Shown: positions 30,945-40,910 of the stretch, one piece after another | Layout of the letters: each line of letters opens with the position of its first letter | Position numbering within the stretch: position 1 is the stretch's first letter | Origin: an uncultured bacterium | GTDB lineage: Bacteria > Krumholzibacteriota > Krumholzibacteriia > LZORAL124-64-63 | Length of the DNA: 64,000 nucleotides | Assembly (NCBI GenBank): GCA_903912525.1 | Contig: CAIWHK010000028.1 | Coordinates: forward strand, 79,625-143,624 | Reading direction: 5' to 3' | The notes under the pieces: model-generated | Told to the model about the DNA's origin: nothing | Databases searched by the model: none | What the model saw: the letters and a program-made list of their open reading frames with translations, nothing else | Position numbers and translations under genes: made by a program

Positions 30945-32861
30945 ATGGGAGCGATCCTGCCCGGCATCCGCGGGCCCCAAGATCTGAAGAGCCTGGACGG
31001 CGAACAGCTGACCGGGCTGTGCGCCGAGCTGCGCGAGCAGATCATCTCGTCCGTCTCGCGCACGGGCGGCCACCTCGGGGCCAGCCTCGGTGTGGTCGAG
31101 TTGACGGTGGCGCTGCACCACGTCTTCGATTCGCCGCGCGACAAGATCGTCTGGGATGTCGGCCACCAGGCCTACGGGCACAAGCTGCTGACCGGCCGCC
31201 TGGCGGGGTTCGACACGCTGCGCAGGAAGGGCGGCGTTTCCGGTTTCCCGAAGCGCAGCGAGAGCGAACACGACATGTTCGGCGTCGGCCATGCCAGCAC
31301 GTCGATCAGCGCTGCTGTCGGTTACGCGGCCGCGCGCGACGCCCGCGGCGGCGACAACGCCGTTGTCGCGGTGATCGGCGACGGCGCGCTGACCGGCGGC
31401 CTGGCCTACGAGGGCCTGAACAACGCGGGCCTGCTCGGCACCAACCTCATCGTCATCCTCAACGACAACCAGATGAGCATCTCGCCCAACGTGGGCGCGA
31501 TCGCCAAGCACCTGACGCGCATCACCAGCGGTCGTCACTACCTGCGCATGGAAGCGGACCTGTGGCAGTTCCTCGGCAAGATGCCGAGCGGCAGCAAGGC
31601 GCAGAAGCTGGCCGGCCGCGTCAAGGAGAGCCTCAAGCAGCTGGTCGTGCCGACGGTGCTGTTCGAGGAACTGGGCTTCAGCTACTACGGCCCGCTCGAC
31701 GGGCACGACCTGCCGGTGCTGGTCGAGACGCTGCGCGCCGTGCGGAAGATCAAGGGTCCGATCCTGATCCACTTGATCACGGAAAAGGGCAAGGGCTATC
31801 GCTTCGCCGAAGAGGACGACCAGCGCTACCACGGCGTCGGGAAGTTCGACAAGTCCGAGGGCATCAAGGTCGTCGCGCCGGCGGTGCCTTCGTACACCGA
31901 CGTTTTCGGCGAGACACTGGCGGCGATGGCGGCAACCGACCCGCGCATCCACGGCATCACCGCCGCCATGCCTTCGGGCACCGGCCTGGAGAAGCTGTGC
32001 GCACAGGCGCCGAAGCGCTGCCACGACGTCGGCATCGCTGAGGGACACGCCGTCACGTTCGCCGCCGGCCTGGCCTGCGACGGCGCGCGGCCGGTGGTGG
32101 CCATCTACTCCACGTTCCTGCAGCGCGCGGTGGACCAGATCATCCATGATGTCGCGCTCCAGCACCTGCCGGTGGTGTTCGCGGTCGACCGCGGCGGTGT
32201 TGTCGGCGAGGACGGGCCCACGCACCACGGCGTCTTCGACCTCACGTTCCTGCGCATGGTGCCCGGCATGATCGTGATGGCGCCACGCGACGAGGACCAG
32301 CTGCGCCACATGCTGGCGACTGCGCTGGCCCGCGAGGACGGCCCGAGCGCGTTGCGCTATCCCCGCGGGGCCGGCGTCGGCGTGGCCATGGACGGTCCGC
32401 CGGTGGCGTTGCCGATCGGGCGCTCCGAGACGCTGCGGCACGGCAGCGACGCTTGCCTGCTGGCGGTCGGCACACTCGTGAACCCTGCCCTGGCGGCGGC
32501 GGAGGCGCTGGCCCGCCGCGGCATCGAGGTCGAGGTGGTGGACATGCGCTTCGTCAAGCCGCTTGATGAGGCTCTGCTGGCAAGCGTCTGGCTGCGGCAT
32601 CGCGAGGTCTTCACGCTCGAGGAGAACACGGTCGTCGGCGGCTTCGGGGCCGGCGTGCTGGAGTGGGCCGCGGCGTGCGAAGAGACATCGCCGCCTCACG
32701 TGACCTGCATCGGCATTCCTGACGTCTTCCAGGAGCACGCGACGCGCGCCGAACTGCTGGCGGCCATGGGGCTGGACGCCGGAGGGCTGGCCGAACGCAT
32801 CGCCACACGACTGGCGCACGCGCGCGACGGCGGCTCGCAGGCTGCCGGGAGCGCGTCTTGA
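30945..32861 (+). CDS. dxs: 1-deoxy-D-xylulose-5-phosphate synthase
   Basis: GGHLGASLGVVELTVALHHVFDSPRDKIVWDVGHQAYGHKLLTGR; GDGALTGGLAYEGLNNAG; DRGGVVGEDGPTHHGVFDL. Confidence 0.98.
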   Translation: MGAILPGIRGPQDLKSLDGEQLTGLCAELREQIISSVSRTGGHLGASLGVVELTVALHHVFDSPRDKIVWDVGHQAYGHKLLTGRLAGFDTLRRKGGVSGFPKRSESEHDMFGVGHASTSISAAVGYAAARDARGGDNAVVAVIGDGALTGGLAYEGLNNAGLLGTNLIVILNDNQMSISPNVGAIAKHLTRITSGRHYLRMEADLWQFLGKMPSGSKAQKLAGRVKESLKQLVVPTVLFEELGFSYYGPLDGHDLPVLVETLRAVRKIKGPILIHLITEKGKGYRFAEEDDQRYHGVGKFDKSEGIKVVAPAVPSYTDVFGETLAAMAATDPRIHGITAAMPSGTGLEKLCAQAPKRCHDVGIAEGHAVTFAAGLACDGARPVVAIYSTFLQRAVDQIIHDVALQHLPVVFAVDRGGVVGEDGPTHHGVFDLTFLRMVPGMIVMAPRDEDQLRHMLATALAREDGPSALRYPRGAGVGVAMDGPPVALPIGRSETLRHGSDACLLAVGTLVNPALAAAEALARRGIEVEVVDMRFVKPLDEALLASVWLRHREVFTLEENTVVGGFGAGVLEWAAACEETSPPHVTCIGIPDVFQEHATRAELLAAMGLDAGGLAERIATRLAHARDGGSQAAGSAS

Positions 32862-33766
32862 CGCCCGGGCCGGGCGCCGGCCCGGTTCGCGCGGTGGGGC
32901 TGCTGGGCAACGCATCGAAACTCGACCTGCCGCCGGCCATCGAGGTGGCCCTGGCCGCCTGCCGCGCACACGGCGTGAAACTGCTGGCGGGGCGGGAACT
33001 GGCGAACGTGGTGCCCGTGGGCGTCGACGTGCTGGAGCCCGACGCGCTGATCCGGGCCTGCGACGTGATCGTCGCCCTCGGCGGCGACGGGACCATGTTG
33101 CGCGCCACGCGCGTGCTGGGCAGTTCGGGCGTGCCGCTGCTGGGCGTGAACCTGGGCTCGCTCGGTTACCTCACCGACATTCCCGTGCCGGACCTGGCGC
33201 GCGCCTTCGAACAGCTCGTGGCGGGCGACTTCCACCTGGAGGACCGCACGCAGGTCAGCTGCCGGGTCATGCGCGCCGGCAGCGATGTGGCGCAGATGGC
33301 AGCGCTGAACGACCTCGTGATCAACATGGGTCCGCTGCCGCGCGCCATCGAGATGGAACTGCGCCTGGACGGCGACTCGCTGGGGCACTTCCTCGGCGAC
33401 GGCGTCGTCGTCAGCACGCCGACGGGCTCGACGGCCTACAACCTCTCGGCGGGGGGACCCATCTGCGCGACCGCCGTGCCCTGCCTGCTGATCGCGCCCA
33501 TTTGCCCGCACGCGCTGGGCATGCGGCCGCTGGTGGTGCCCGAGTCGACGGCGATCGAGATCATCGTCCTGCGGACCGGCGAAGGCGCCGTGCTGACCGC
33601 CGACGGCCAGGAGACGTTCACGCTGGCGGACGGCGACCACCTGATGCTGGGCATCGCCGACACGCGTGTGCGGCTGGTGAAGTTCCCGCAGAGCAGCTTC
33701 TACCGCGTGATGCGGCACAAGCTGAACTGGGGCGGGCCGCGACGTCGCGAGAGGAAGGGCCGCTGA
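32858..33766 (+). CDS. nadK: NAD kinase
   Basis: VIVALGGDGTMLRATR; GVNLGSLGYLTDI; DGVVVSTPTGSTAYNLSAGGPI. Confidence 0.97.
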   Translation: MTPGPGAGPVRAVGLLGNASKLDLPPAIEVALAACRAHGVKLLAGRELANVVPVGVDVLEPDALIRACDVIVALGGDGTMLRATRVLGSSGVPLLGVNLGSLGYLTDIPVPDLARAFEQLVAGDFHLEDRTQVSCRVMRAGSDVAQMAALNDLVINMGPLPRAIEMELRLDGDSLGHFLGDGVVVSTPTGSTAYNLSAGGPICATAVPCLLIAPICPHALGMRPLVVPESTAIEIIVLRTGEGAVLTADGQETFTLADGDHLMLGIADTRVRLVKFPQSSFYRVMRHKLNWGGPRRRERKGR

Positions 33767-35490
33767 TGCTGCGCGAGCTGAGGGTCGGGCACCTGGCGCT
33801 GGTCGACGAACTGGTGCTGCCGCTGGACGACGGCCTGACGATGCTGACGGGCGAGACCGGCGCCGGCAAGTCGCTGATCGCCGGCGCGCTGTCGCTGCTG
33901 GGCGGCGGCAAGGCCGACCCGCGGTTGATCCGCGAGGGCGAGGACCTGGCGTGGGTCGAGGGCGTGTTCGACCTGGTCGGCAACGACGCCGCGCTGGCGG
34001 CGTGCGCCGGGCTCGGCATCCGCGTCGGGCAGGACGGCGTGCTGGTGCTGCGTCGCGAACTGCGGCGCGAGGGCCGGGGGCGCGTGCTCATCAACGGGCT
34101 GGCCTCGTCGCAGGCGCTGCTTGAGGACATCGGCGGGCGCCTCGTGGCGATCCAGAGCCAGGACCAGCAGCGGCAATTGTCGCGGCCGGCCTTCGCGCGC
34201 GAGTTCCTCGACACCGCGCTCGGGCTGGACGCCGAATTGGCGGGGATGCACGGCGCGCTGGCGGCCCTGCATGCGGCGGGAGCGGCGCTGGCCGAACGGC
34301 AGCGCGAAGAGGAATTCGCCCGTCGCCAGACCGAGATCTGGGCCTACCAGCACCGTGAACTGACCGAGATGCGGCTGCAGGAGGGCGAGGTCGAGAAGCT
34401 GGACGAGGATCTCGGGGTGGGACGCAATGCCCGCGGCCTGCTCGAATCGGCGGCCCGCGCGCTCGAGGCGCTGGGCGAGGGGCAGCCGTCGGCGCGGTCA
34501 CTGCTCGGCGCCGCCGAAGGCGCATTGGCGTCCGTGGAATCGACCAGCGCGCGCCTGGGCGCCGTGGTGCGCATGATCCGCGATGCGGAGTCCCTGGCAG
34601 CCGAGGCGGCGAACGACCTGCAGCGGTTCCTGGACGGGCTCGAGGTGGATCCGTCGAAGTTGGACGAGTGGGAGGAGCGCCGCACGCAGTACCAGGCGCT
34701 GTGCCGCAAGTATCAGCGCGATGTGCCCGGCCTGATCGACCTGCAGGCGGAGCTGACGGAACAGTTGGAGCGCCAGCGCAGCGCCGCGGGCGACCTGCAG
34801 GCGCTGGAAGACGCGCTGTCGGCAGCCGGCCGCGCGGCCGCCGACGCGGCGCTGGTCCTGCGGCAGCGGCGGCGCGACGGCGCGGCCGGCATCGCCAAGC
34901 GTGCGGTCGAACTCATCCGCCCGCTGGCCCTGCCGGACCTCGAGCTGAAGTTCGTCGTCGAACCGGACCTGGACGCGGCCGGGCCGGCGGCGCTCGACGG
35001 CCGCCAGTGCCGACTGACCGGCCACGGCGCCGACATCGTTCGCCTGGAGGTGCGGACCAACCGCGGCGAGGCGCCCGGTGACGTCGCGAAGATCGCTTCG
35101 GGCGGCGAGCGGTCGCGGATCTTCCTCGGCCTGTCGGTGGTGGGAGACCGAGCGGCGGAACGGCCGCTGCTGCTGTTCGACGAGATCGATGCCGGCCTGG
35201 GCATGGACAACGCGCGTCCGGTGGCGGCGCTTCTGGCGAAGCTGGCGGCCGGCCGGCAGGTCCTCTGCATCACCCACCTGGCGACGGTCGCGGTGGCGGG
35301 GGGGCGGCATTGGGTGGTCCGCAAGGCCACCCGCAGCAAGCGGACCGCGCTTTCGGTGACGGAGGTCACCGCCGAGGAGAGGGTCGACGAGGTGGCGCGC
35401 CTGCTTGGCGGCGCGGCTGGGAAGCAGGATGCGGCCGAAACCCGTGTCGCCTATGCGCGTGAGCTGCTGGCCCGCGCCCAGGAAGGCTGA
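33766..35490 (+). CDS. recN: DNA repair protein RecN
   Basis: MLRELRVGHLALVDELVLPL..MLTGETGAGKSLI; IASGGERSRIFLGL; LLFDEIDAGLG; QVLCITHLATVA. Confidence 0.97.
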   Translation: MLRELRVGHLALVDELVLPLDDGLTMLTGETGAGKSLIAGALSLLGGGKADPRLIREGEDLAWVEGVFDLVGNDAALAACAGLGIRVGQDGVLVLRRELRREGRGRVLINGLASSQALLEDIGGRLVAIQSQDQQRQLSRPAFAREFLDTALGLDAELAGMHGALAALHAAGAALAERQREEEFARRQTEIWAYQHRELTEMRLQEGEVEKLDEDLGVGRNARGLLESAARALEALGEGQPSARSLLGAAEGALASVESTSARLGAVVRMIRDAESLAAEAANDLQRFLDGLEVDPSKLDEWEERRTQYQALCRKYQRDVPGLIDLQAELTEQLERQRSAAGDLQALEDALSAAGRAAADAALVLRQRRRDGAAGIAKRAVELIRPLALPDLELKFVVEPDLDAAGPAALDGRQCRLTGHGADIVRLEVRTNRGEAPGDVAKIASGGERSRIFLGLSVVGDRAAERPLLLFDEIDAGLGMDNARPVAALLAKLAAGRQVLCITHLATVAVAGGRHWVVRKATRSKRTALSVTEVTAEERVDEVARLLGGAAGKQDAAETRVAYARELLARAQEG

Positions 35491-35567
35491 CCACAAATGG
35501 CTTGACCACAAATGGCTTGACCACAAGTGGCTTGACCACAAGCGGCTTGACCAACCTGCATTTGACT
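35487..35567 (+). repeat. 15-bp tandem array of TTGACCACAAATGGC-like units ending in the tRNA-Arg promoter
   Basis: (C/T)TGAC boxes at 35487, 35502, 35517, 35532, 35547, 35562, exactly 15-bp phase. Confidence 0.9.
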
Positions 35568-35591
35568 GCGTCGGCCGGATGTCCCATTATA
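35562..35591 (+). promoter_or_regulatory. Sigma70-type promoter of tRNA-Arg(CCG)
   Basis: TTGACT - 17/18 nt - CATTAT/ATTATA. Confidence 0.6.
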
Positions 35592-35603
35592 CCGCTCCAC
35601 GGT

Positions 35604-35680
35604 GCGCCCGTAGCTCAGCTGGATAGAGCGTCTGCCTCCGGAGCAGAAGGTCGTGAGTTCGAATCTCGCCGGGCGTACCA
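35604..35680 (+). tRNA. tRNA-Arg (CCG)
   Basis: GCGCCCG...CTCCGGA loop...CGGGCGTACCA. Confidence 0.95.
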
Positions 35681-35702
35681 TCCCCAACCCCTGTCACGGG
35701 AC

Positions 35703-35885
35703 ATGAACATCCTCCTGCGCCTTATCCTGGTGCTGGCGACCTGGTGGGTCGCCCGAGGCTTCTATCGCGCCTGGCGCCTGAACGTCGCCAGGGACAAGGA
35801 ACGCCGCCGCGTTGTCGCGAACGGCCGTTTCACCAACCTGTCGGACCAGGAAGTCAGCGATGCTGATTTCGAAGAAATCCCCTAG
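35703..35885 (+). CDS. Small hypothetical membrane-anchored protein (60 aa)
   Basis: MNILLRLILVLATWWVARGFYRAWRLNVARDKERRRVVANGRFTNLSDQEVSDADFEEIP; hydrophobic N-terminus. Confidence 0.6.
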   Translation: MNILLRLILVLATWWVARGFYRAWRLNVARDKERRRVVANGRFTNLSDQEVSDADFEEIP

Positions 35886-35952
35886 GCCGAGTGAACGGTT
35901 CTTTACGGGCCCGGGTAACGGGAATCCCGGCGATTTCCCCCTGCGCCGGTAC

Positions 35953-36267
35953 ATGCGCCTGCGGGAGGACTTCGGCACCGGAGCGGCCCACGCCTCCCTG
36001 ACCATCCTCCTGATCGTCCTGGTGGTGGCTCTCGGCCGGGTGGTGGGGATCGTGTTTGCGAGGCACGGGAAAGGCCTGACCCCCTGGTACGGGCGTTGTG
36101 TATGGATGTTGATTGCCATTTTCACCCTTTCGGCCGGCCGGGTTTTGTATTACAAATTGAGGGAATTGCGCCGTATCCGGCGTGAGATGAGCCAGTTGCG
36201 GGCGACCTTCCGGAATTCCGGGGAGGTGGATGCCACCGCTGGCGGCCATGGGCAACGGCGGCATTAA
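35953..36267 (+). CDS. Small hypothetical two-TM membrane protein
   Basis: ASLTILLIVLVVALGRVVGIVFA and MLIAIFTLSAGRVLYY segments. Confidence 0.55.
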   Translation: MRLREDFGTGAAHASLTILLIVLVVALGRVVGIVFARHGKGLTPWYGRCVWMLIAIFTLSAGRVLYYKLRELRRIRREMSQLRATFRNSGEVDATAGGHGQRRH

Positions 36268-36376
36268 GTCGGGGCCCCCATGGTCGATGTCTTTAAGAAC
36301 CAAACCTTTGCCCGGTCTGCGCCCGTTTCCTGCGGCGCGGGGTGGGGCCACGCCTTCCAGATCCAAGAGGTGTCCC

Positions 36377-37681
36377 ATGCACCAGCAGGCTTTGATCGAG
36401 AAACTGAAGAACCGCAAGGCGCGCCTGAGCGTCCTGGGCCTCGGCTACGTGGGCCTGCCGCTGGCGGTCGCCTACGCCAAGGCCGGGTTCGAGGTCGTCG
36501 GCTTCGACCTGTCGGTCGAGAAGGTCGACCAGGTCAACCGCAAGCACAGCTACATCATCGACATCAGCGATGCGGAACTGGCCGAGGTCGTCAAGTCCGG
36601 CGGCCTGCGCGCGACGACCGACTTCTCGGAGCTTGCCGACTGTGACGCCTGCAACATCTGCGTGCCGACGCCGCTGGGCAAGACGCGCGACCCGGACATC
36701 TCGTACATCCAGTCCGCCGTCGCCTCGATCTCCGAGACCATGCACGCGGGCATGCTCGTGATCCTCGAGAGCACGACGTACCCCGGCACGACCGAGGAAG
36801 TCATCCTGCCCATCCTGTCGAAGGACGGCCTCGTGGTCGGCAAGGACTTCTTCCTGGCCTTCTCGCCCGAGCGCGTCGACCCGGGCAACGCCACCTACAC
36901 GACGATCAACATCCCGAAGGTCGTGGGCGGCGTGACGCCGGCCTGCACCGAGGTGGCCCGCAACCTGTACAGCCAGGTCATGAACACGGTCGTCCCCGTG
37001 TCGTCGGTGCGCGTGGCCGAGACGGTCAAGCTGCTGGAGAACACGTTCCGCAGCGTGAACATCGCGATGGTCAACGAGCTGGCGCTGATGTGCTCGGCGA
37101 TGGACATCGATGTCTGGGAAGTCATCGCCGGCGCCTCGACCAAGCCGTTCGGCTTCATGCCCTTCTACCCGGGCCCGGGCCTGGGCGGCCACTGCATCCC
37201 CATCGACCCGTTCTACCTGTCCTGGAAGGCCAAGCAGTTCGGGTCCGAGGCGCGCTTCATCGAGCTGGCGGGGCAGATCAACGGCGCGATGCCCAAGCAT
37301 GTCGTCGCGCTGACGGGCAATGCGCTCAATACGCGCAAGAAGGCGCTCAACGGCAGCAAGGTGCTGATCGTCGGCGTGGCCTACAAGCCGGCCATCGACG
37401 ACATCCGCGAGTCGCCGGCCCTCGACATCATCGAGCTGCTGACCAAGGCCGGCGCCGAGGTGTCGTGGTACGACCCGCACGTGCCGGCGCTGCCCGAGGG
37501 CATCCACGGCAAGCATCTCGAGACGTGGACGAAGGCTTCGCTGGCGGGCTTCGACGCGGCCGTCATCGTGACGCCGCACCCGTCGGTGGACCACAAGGTG
37601 CTCCTGGGCGCCGGGCCGATGGTCGTCGACAGCCGCAACGCGCTGCGCGGCGAGCATCACCCGGACCTCGTGAAGCTGTAG
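36377..37681 (+). CDS. UDP-N-acetylhexosamine 6-dehydrogenase-type nucleotide-sugar dehydrogenase
   Basis: LSVLGLGYVGLPLAVAYAKAGFEVVGFD; ESTTYPGTTEEV; PGPGLGGHCIPIDPFYLSWKA. Confidence 0.93.
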   Translation: MHQQALIEKLKNRKARLSVLGLGYVGLPLAVAYAKAGFEVVGFDLSVEKVDQVNRKHSYIIDISDAELAEVVKSGGLRATTDFSELADCDACNICVPTPLGKTRDPDISYIQSAVASISETMHAGMLVILESTTYPGTTEEVILPILSKDGLVVGKDFFLAFSPERVDPGNATYTTINIPKVVGGVTPACTEVARNLYSQVMNTVVPVSSVRVAETVKLLENTFRSVNIAMVNELALMCSAMDIDVWEVIAGASTKPFGFMPFYPGPGLGGHCIPIDPFYLSWKAKQFGSEARFIELAGQINGAMPKHVVALTGNALNTRKKALNGSKVLIVGVAYKPAIDDIRESPALDIIELLTKAGAEVSWYDPHVPALPEGIHGKHLETWTKASLAGFDAAVIVTPHPSVDHKVLLGAGPMVVDSRNALRGEHHPDLVKL

Positions 37682-37705
37682 GCCCGACCGGAGGAAACGA
37701 AGAAC

Positions 37706-38665
37706 ATGGCGAAGTACCTGGTGACCGGTGGCGCAGGCTTCATCGGCTCGCATCTGTCGAAAGCCCTGGCTGCCGCCGGCCACGAGGTCGTCGTGCTGGA
37801 CAACCTGTCCACGGGCCGACGCGCGAACCTCGATGACGCGACCGGGAAGCTGGAGCTGGTCGAGGGCAGCATCACCGACCTCGACACGGTCGAGCGGTGC
37901 TGCCGCGGCGTCGATTGCGTTTTCCACCAGGCGGCGCTGCCGAGCGTGCCGCGCAGCGTGGCCGATCCCATCGCCAGCGACGAGACGAACGTTGGCGGGA
38001 CCCTGCGCGTCTTCTGGGGCGCGCACCGCCAGGGCGTGCGTCGCGTGGTATACGCGGCCAGCAGTTCGGTCTACGGCAACACCGAGGAACTGCCCAAGCA
38101 CGAGGGGATGCCGCAGCGTCCGCTGTCGCCCTACGCGGTGAACAAGTGCGTGGGCGAGATGTACGGCGCCGTGTTCAACAACCTCTACGGCCTGGGCACG
38201 GTTGGGCTGCGCTACTTCAACGTGTTCGGCCCGTTCCAGGACCCGCAGAGCCAGTACGCGGCGGTGGTGCCGAAGTTCATCACCTCGTTCCTGAACGAAG
38301 AGGCGCCGATCATCCACGGCGACGGCGAGCAGTCGCGCGACTTCACGTTCGTGGCGAACGTCGTCGAGGCAAACATGGCTGCCTGCTCGGCCCCGGATGC
38401 GGCGGGCGGGCGCTCGTACAACATCGCGCTCGGCGGCCGTATTTCGGTCACGGACCTGTGCCTGAAGATCCGCGCGCTGGTCGGGGCCGAGGTCATGCCG
38501 CGGTACGACACGGAGCGCGCCGGGGACGTCAAGCATTCGCAGGCCGATGTCAGCCTCGCGCGCGAGCAGCTGGGTTACGTCGGCTCGGTCGACCTCGACG
38601 AGGGCCTGCGGCGCACGGTCGCCTGGTACCGCGACAAGTTCGCGGCCGGCGGCGGAAAGGCGTGA
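37706..38665 (+). CDS. NAD-dependent nucleotide-sugar epimerase (SDR family)
   Basis: MAKYLVTGGAGFIGSHLSKAL; YAASSSVYG; SPYAVNKCVGE (YxxxK). Confidence 0.93.
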   Translation: MAKYLVTGGAGFIGSHLSKALAAAGHEVVVLDNLSTGRRANLDDATGKLELVEGSITDLDTVERCCRGVDCVFHQAALPSVPRSVADPIASDETNVGGTLRVFWGAHRQGVRRVVYAASSSVYGNTEELPKHEGMPQRPLSPYAVNKCVGEMYGAVFNNLYGLGTVGLRYFNVFGPFQDPQSQYAAVVPKFITSFLNEEAPIIHGDGEQSRDFTFVANVVEANMAACSAPDAAGGRSYNIALGGRISVTDLCLKIRALVGAEVMPRYDTERAGDVKHSQADVSLAREQLGYVGSVDLDEGLRRTVAWYRDKFAAGGGKA

Positions 38666-38667
38666 AC

Positions 38668-39624
38668 ATGGGAAGGCGTGAGATGAAGGCAATGATCGTG
38701 GCGATGCTGCTGGTGCTGCTGGTTTCCGGCGGCGCGGCGGCTCAGGTGGTCGTCGAAGCCGGCGGCCCCATCGCTGCCGGCGACATGCTCCAGATGGTCG
38801 TGCCCGGGCGCCCGGACCTGGACCACGCGCTGGTGGTCAATGCCGCCGGCAGCGTCGAAGTGCCGCAGGTCGGCGAGGTCCGGTTGATCGGCCTGTCCAT
38901 CGGCGAGGCGAGCGTGCTGCTCAAGCAGCGGCTGCGCCTGATCGCGCCGACGCTCGACACGGTCGAACTGACCCGCGCCGCGGTCGTGTCGTTCCGCGTG
39001 TATGTGCTCGGCCAGGTGGGTCATCCCGGCGCCGTCGAATTCAAGCAGCTGCCCAGCATCTGGGAAGTCGTGCGTGCCGCGGGCGGCCCGGTGGCGTCGG
39101 CCGACCTGCGCTCGGCCCGGATCATCCGCGAGGTGCCCGGCGGCCAGCCGGTGACCCTGCCGGTGGACCTGGCGGGCGTGATGGACGGCTCGTCGTTCCC
39201 CGACGTGGAGCTGCGCGACGGCGACACCCTGGTCGTGCCGGCGCTCGCCGAGGGCGTCTCGGGCGTGCCGTCGACGCGGGGCGTGAAGGTGTTCGGCGGC
39301 GTGGGCGTGCCCTCGATCGTCGCGGTCGACGGACCGACCCCGTTGATGGACGTCCTGATGCGCGCCGGGGCGCCGACCGCCGCGGCGAACATGAAGAAGG
39401 TGGCGTGGGTGCACCAGGTGGACGGTGTCGACCAGGCGCGCGTGATCAACCTGCGCAGCTACCTGGAGCAGGGCAATCCCGAGGGCAACCCGCTGATCCA
39501 CCCCGGTGACACGGTGAACGTCACCCTGGCCAAGCCCGGCCGGATCCAGAGCGGCCTGGGCTTCCTGATCGGGACGGCCGCCTCGCTGGCCGCCGTCTAC
39601 ATCGTGATCAACAACGCCAACTGA
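38668..39624 (+). CDS. Polysaccharide biosynthesis/export (SLBB-domain) protein
   Basis: Signal peptide, Poly_export-like IAAGDMLQMVVPGRPDLDHALVVNAAGSVEVPQVGEVRLIGLSIGEASVLL and SLBB-like VYVLGQVGHPGAVEFK; C-terminal TM. Confidence 0.8.
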   Translation: MGRREMKAMIVAMLLVLLVSGGAAAQVVVEAGGPIAAGDMLQMVVPGRPDLDHALVVNAAGSVEVPQVGEVRLIGLSIGEASVLLKQRLRLIAPTLDTVELTRAAVVSFRVYVLGQVGHPGAVEFKQLPSIWEVVRAAGGPVASADLRSARIIREVPGGQPVTLPVDLAGVMDGSSFPDVELRDGDTLVVPALAEGVSGVPSTRGVKVFGGVGVPSIVAVDGPTPLMDVLMRAGAPTAAANMKKVAWVHQVDGVDQARVINLRSYLEQGNPEGNPLIHPGDTVNVTLAKPGRIQSGLGFLIGTAASLAAVYIVINNAN

Positions 39625-39655
39625 CCGGGGCACGAAACCGGCCAGGCCAGTTACG

Positions 39656-40660
39656 TCACGAGCCCGCCGGCGCCTCACGCGCCGGCGGCGCTGTTTCCAG
39701 CAGCAGGCGCCGCGACGGGAGCCAGAAAACGAGCCCGACGGCGACGGCCAGCCACAGTGTGACGATGCGGATGATCAGGGCCGCGGCCGCGGCGGGGGCG
39801 CTTGCCACGGCCAGCTTTCCCAGCAGCCAGACAATGGCCGCCTCGGTGCCGCCCAGGCCGCCAGGCAGGAAGCTGAGCGAGCCCAGCAGCGTGGCGGTCG
39901 CGTAGATGAAGCAGGCCGGCCCCACCGGCACCGCCAGGCCCAGCCCCCGGCACACCAGCCACATGCCGAGCCCCTCGCAGGCCCAGGCGGCCGTGGAGAG
40001 CACGATCGACCAGGCGGCGTTCCTGGGACCCAGGAGCGTGCCGAGGCCCGTGGCGGCGCCCTCGAGGCCATCCTTGTAGCGCGCCAGGCGTGGACGGGCT
40101 GCCAGGCGCGCGAGCAACCGCTCACGGACCGGCCGGATGTGGAACAGGGCCAACAGCAGCGGCACGCAGGCCGCTGCGGCCAGGCCGCCACCGACGCCGG
40201 CCAACGGGCCTTCCCAGGTGGCCAGGCCCGCTGCCGCGAGCAGGAGCACGCCCATGAAGTCGTAGATGCGCTCGCTGAGCACGATGGGCATGCCGCGCGA
40301 CAGCGGCACGCTGAAACGCTCGCGCAGCAGGGCAGCCTTGAAGACCTCGCCGATCTTGCCCGGTGTGATCACCATCAGGAACGACGCGAAATAGAGGATG
40401 GCCGAATCCCTGACGGGGATCGCGACCTTCAGGCACCGCAGGTACAGTTCCCAGCGGAGCCAGCGCAGGAGGTAGTTCATGAGCGACAGACCGACCAGCG
40501 GCGCCAGCAGCGCGACGGGGAAATGGCTCAGGTTCTCCCGCAGGTGACCCCAGCCCACGATGGCGGCCCCGGCCACGTAGACCACGGCCGTGGCGGCCAC
40601 CACGAGGAATGTCCGGGCGATCCACTGGCTCGGCCTGTGCATGAATAAACGCCTTCCCAT
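39656..40660 (-). CDS. Lysylphosphatidylglycerol synthase TM-region (UPF0104/AglD-like) membrane protein
   Basis: Multi-TM, LRWLRWELYLRCLKVAIPVRDSAILYFASFLMVITPGKIGEVFKAALL; FLPGGLGGTEAAIVWLL. Confidence 0.85.
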   Translation of the reverse strand: MGRRLFMHRPSQWIARTFLVVAATAVVYVAGAAIVGWGHLRENLSHFPVALLAPLVGLSLMNYLLRWLRWELYLRCLKVAIPVRDSAILYFASFLMVITPGKIGEVFKAALLRERFSVPLSRGMPIVLSERIYDFMGVLLLAAAGLATWEGPLAGVGGGLAAAACVPLLLALFHIRPVRERLLARLAARPRLARYKDGLEGAATGLGTLLGPRNAAWSIVLSTAAWACEGLGMWLVCRGLGLAVPVGPACFIYATATLLGSLSFLPGGLGGTEAAIVWLLGKLAVASAPAAAAALIIRIVTLWLAVAVGLVFWLPSRRLLLETAPPAREAPAGS

Positions 40661-40795
40661 TCCGCAAAACCGTTGGATTCATGGAAGTTGCGAGACGGGA
40701 GCATTATGACCGATATCACTCAATCTGGCAACCGTTAAGGCGCTTTGCGCTATTGAGGATGTATGTAAATTCACGCATAATAAGGAAAATAGCTG

Positions 40796-40824
40796 TTGCC
40801 AACCTGACCCCCGGGGTTTACAAT
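40796..40824 (+). promoter_or_regulatory. Sigma70-type promoter upstream of second sugar transferase
   Basis: TTGCCA - 17 nt - TACAAT, overlapped by inverted repeat GACCCC...GGGGTC. Confidence 0.5.
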
Positions 40825-40910
40825 CATGGGGTCGTCAGGGCTGTGCGGTCTGGTCCGGGGGGTCCAGTCCATATCATGCACGCCAACATTTATTTTCAGG
40901 CAGACCCACA

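Noticed and set aside
36293-38692. 799-aa minus-strand ORF opposite nucleotide-sugar dehydrogenase and epimerase
   Set aside because: Shadow ORF over two clearly coding genes.
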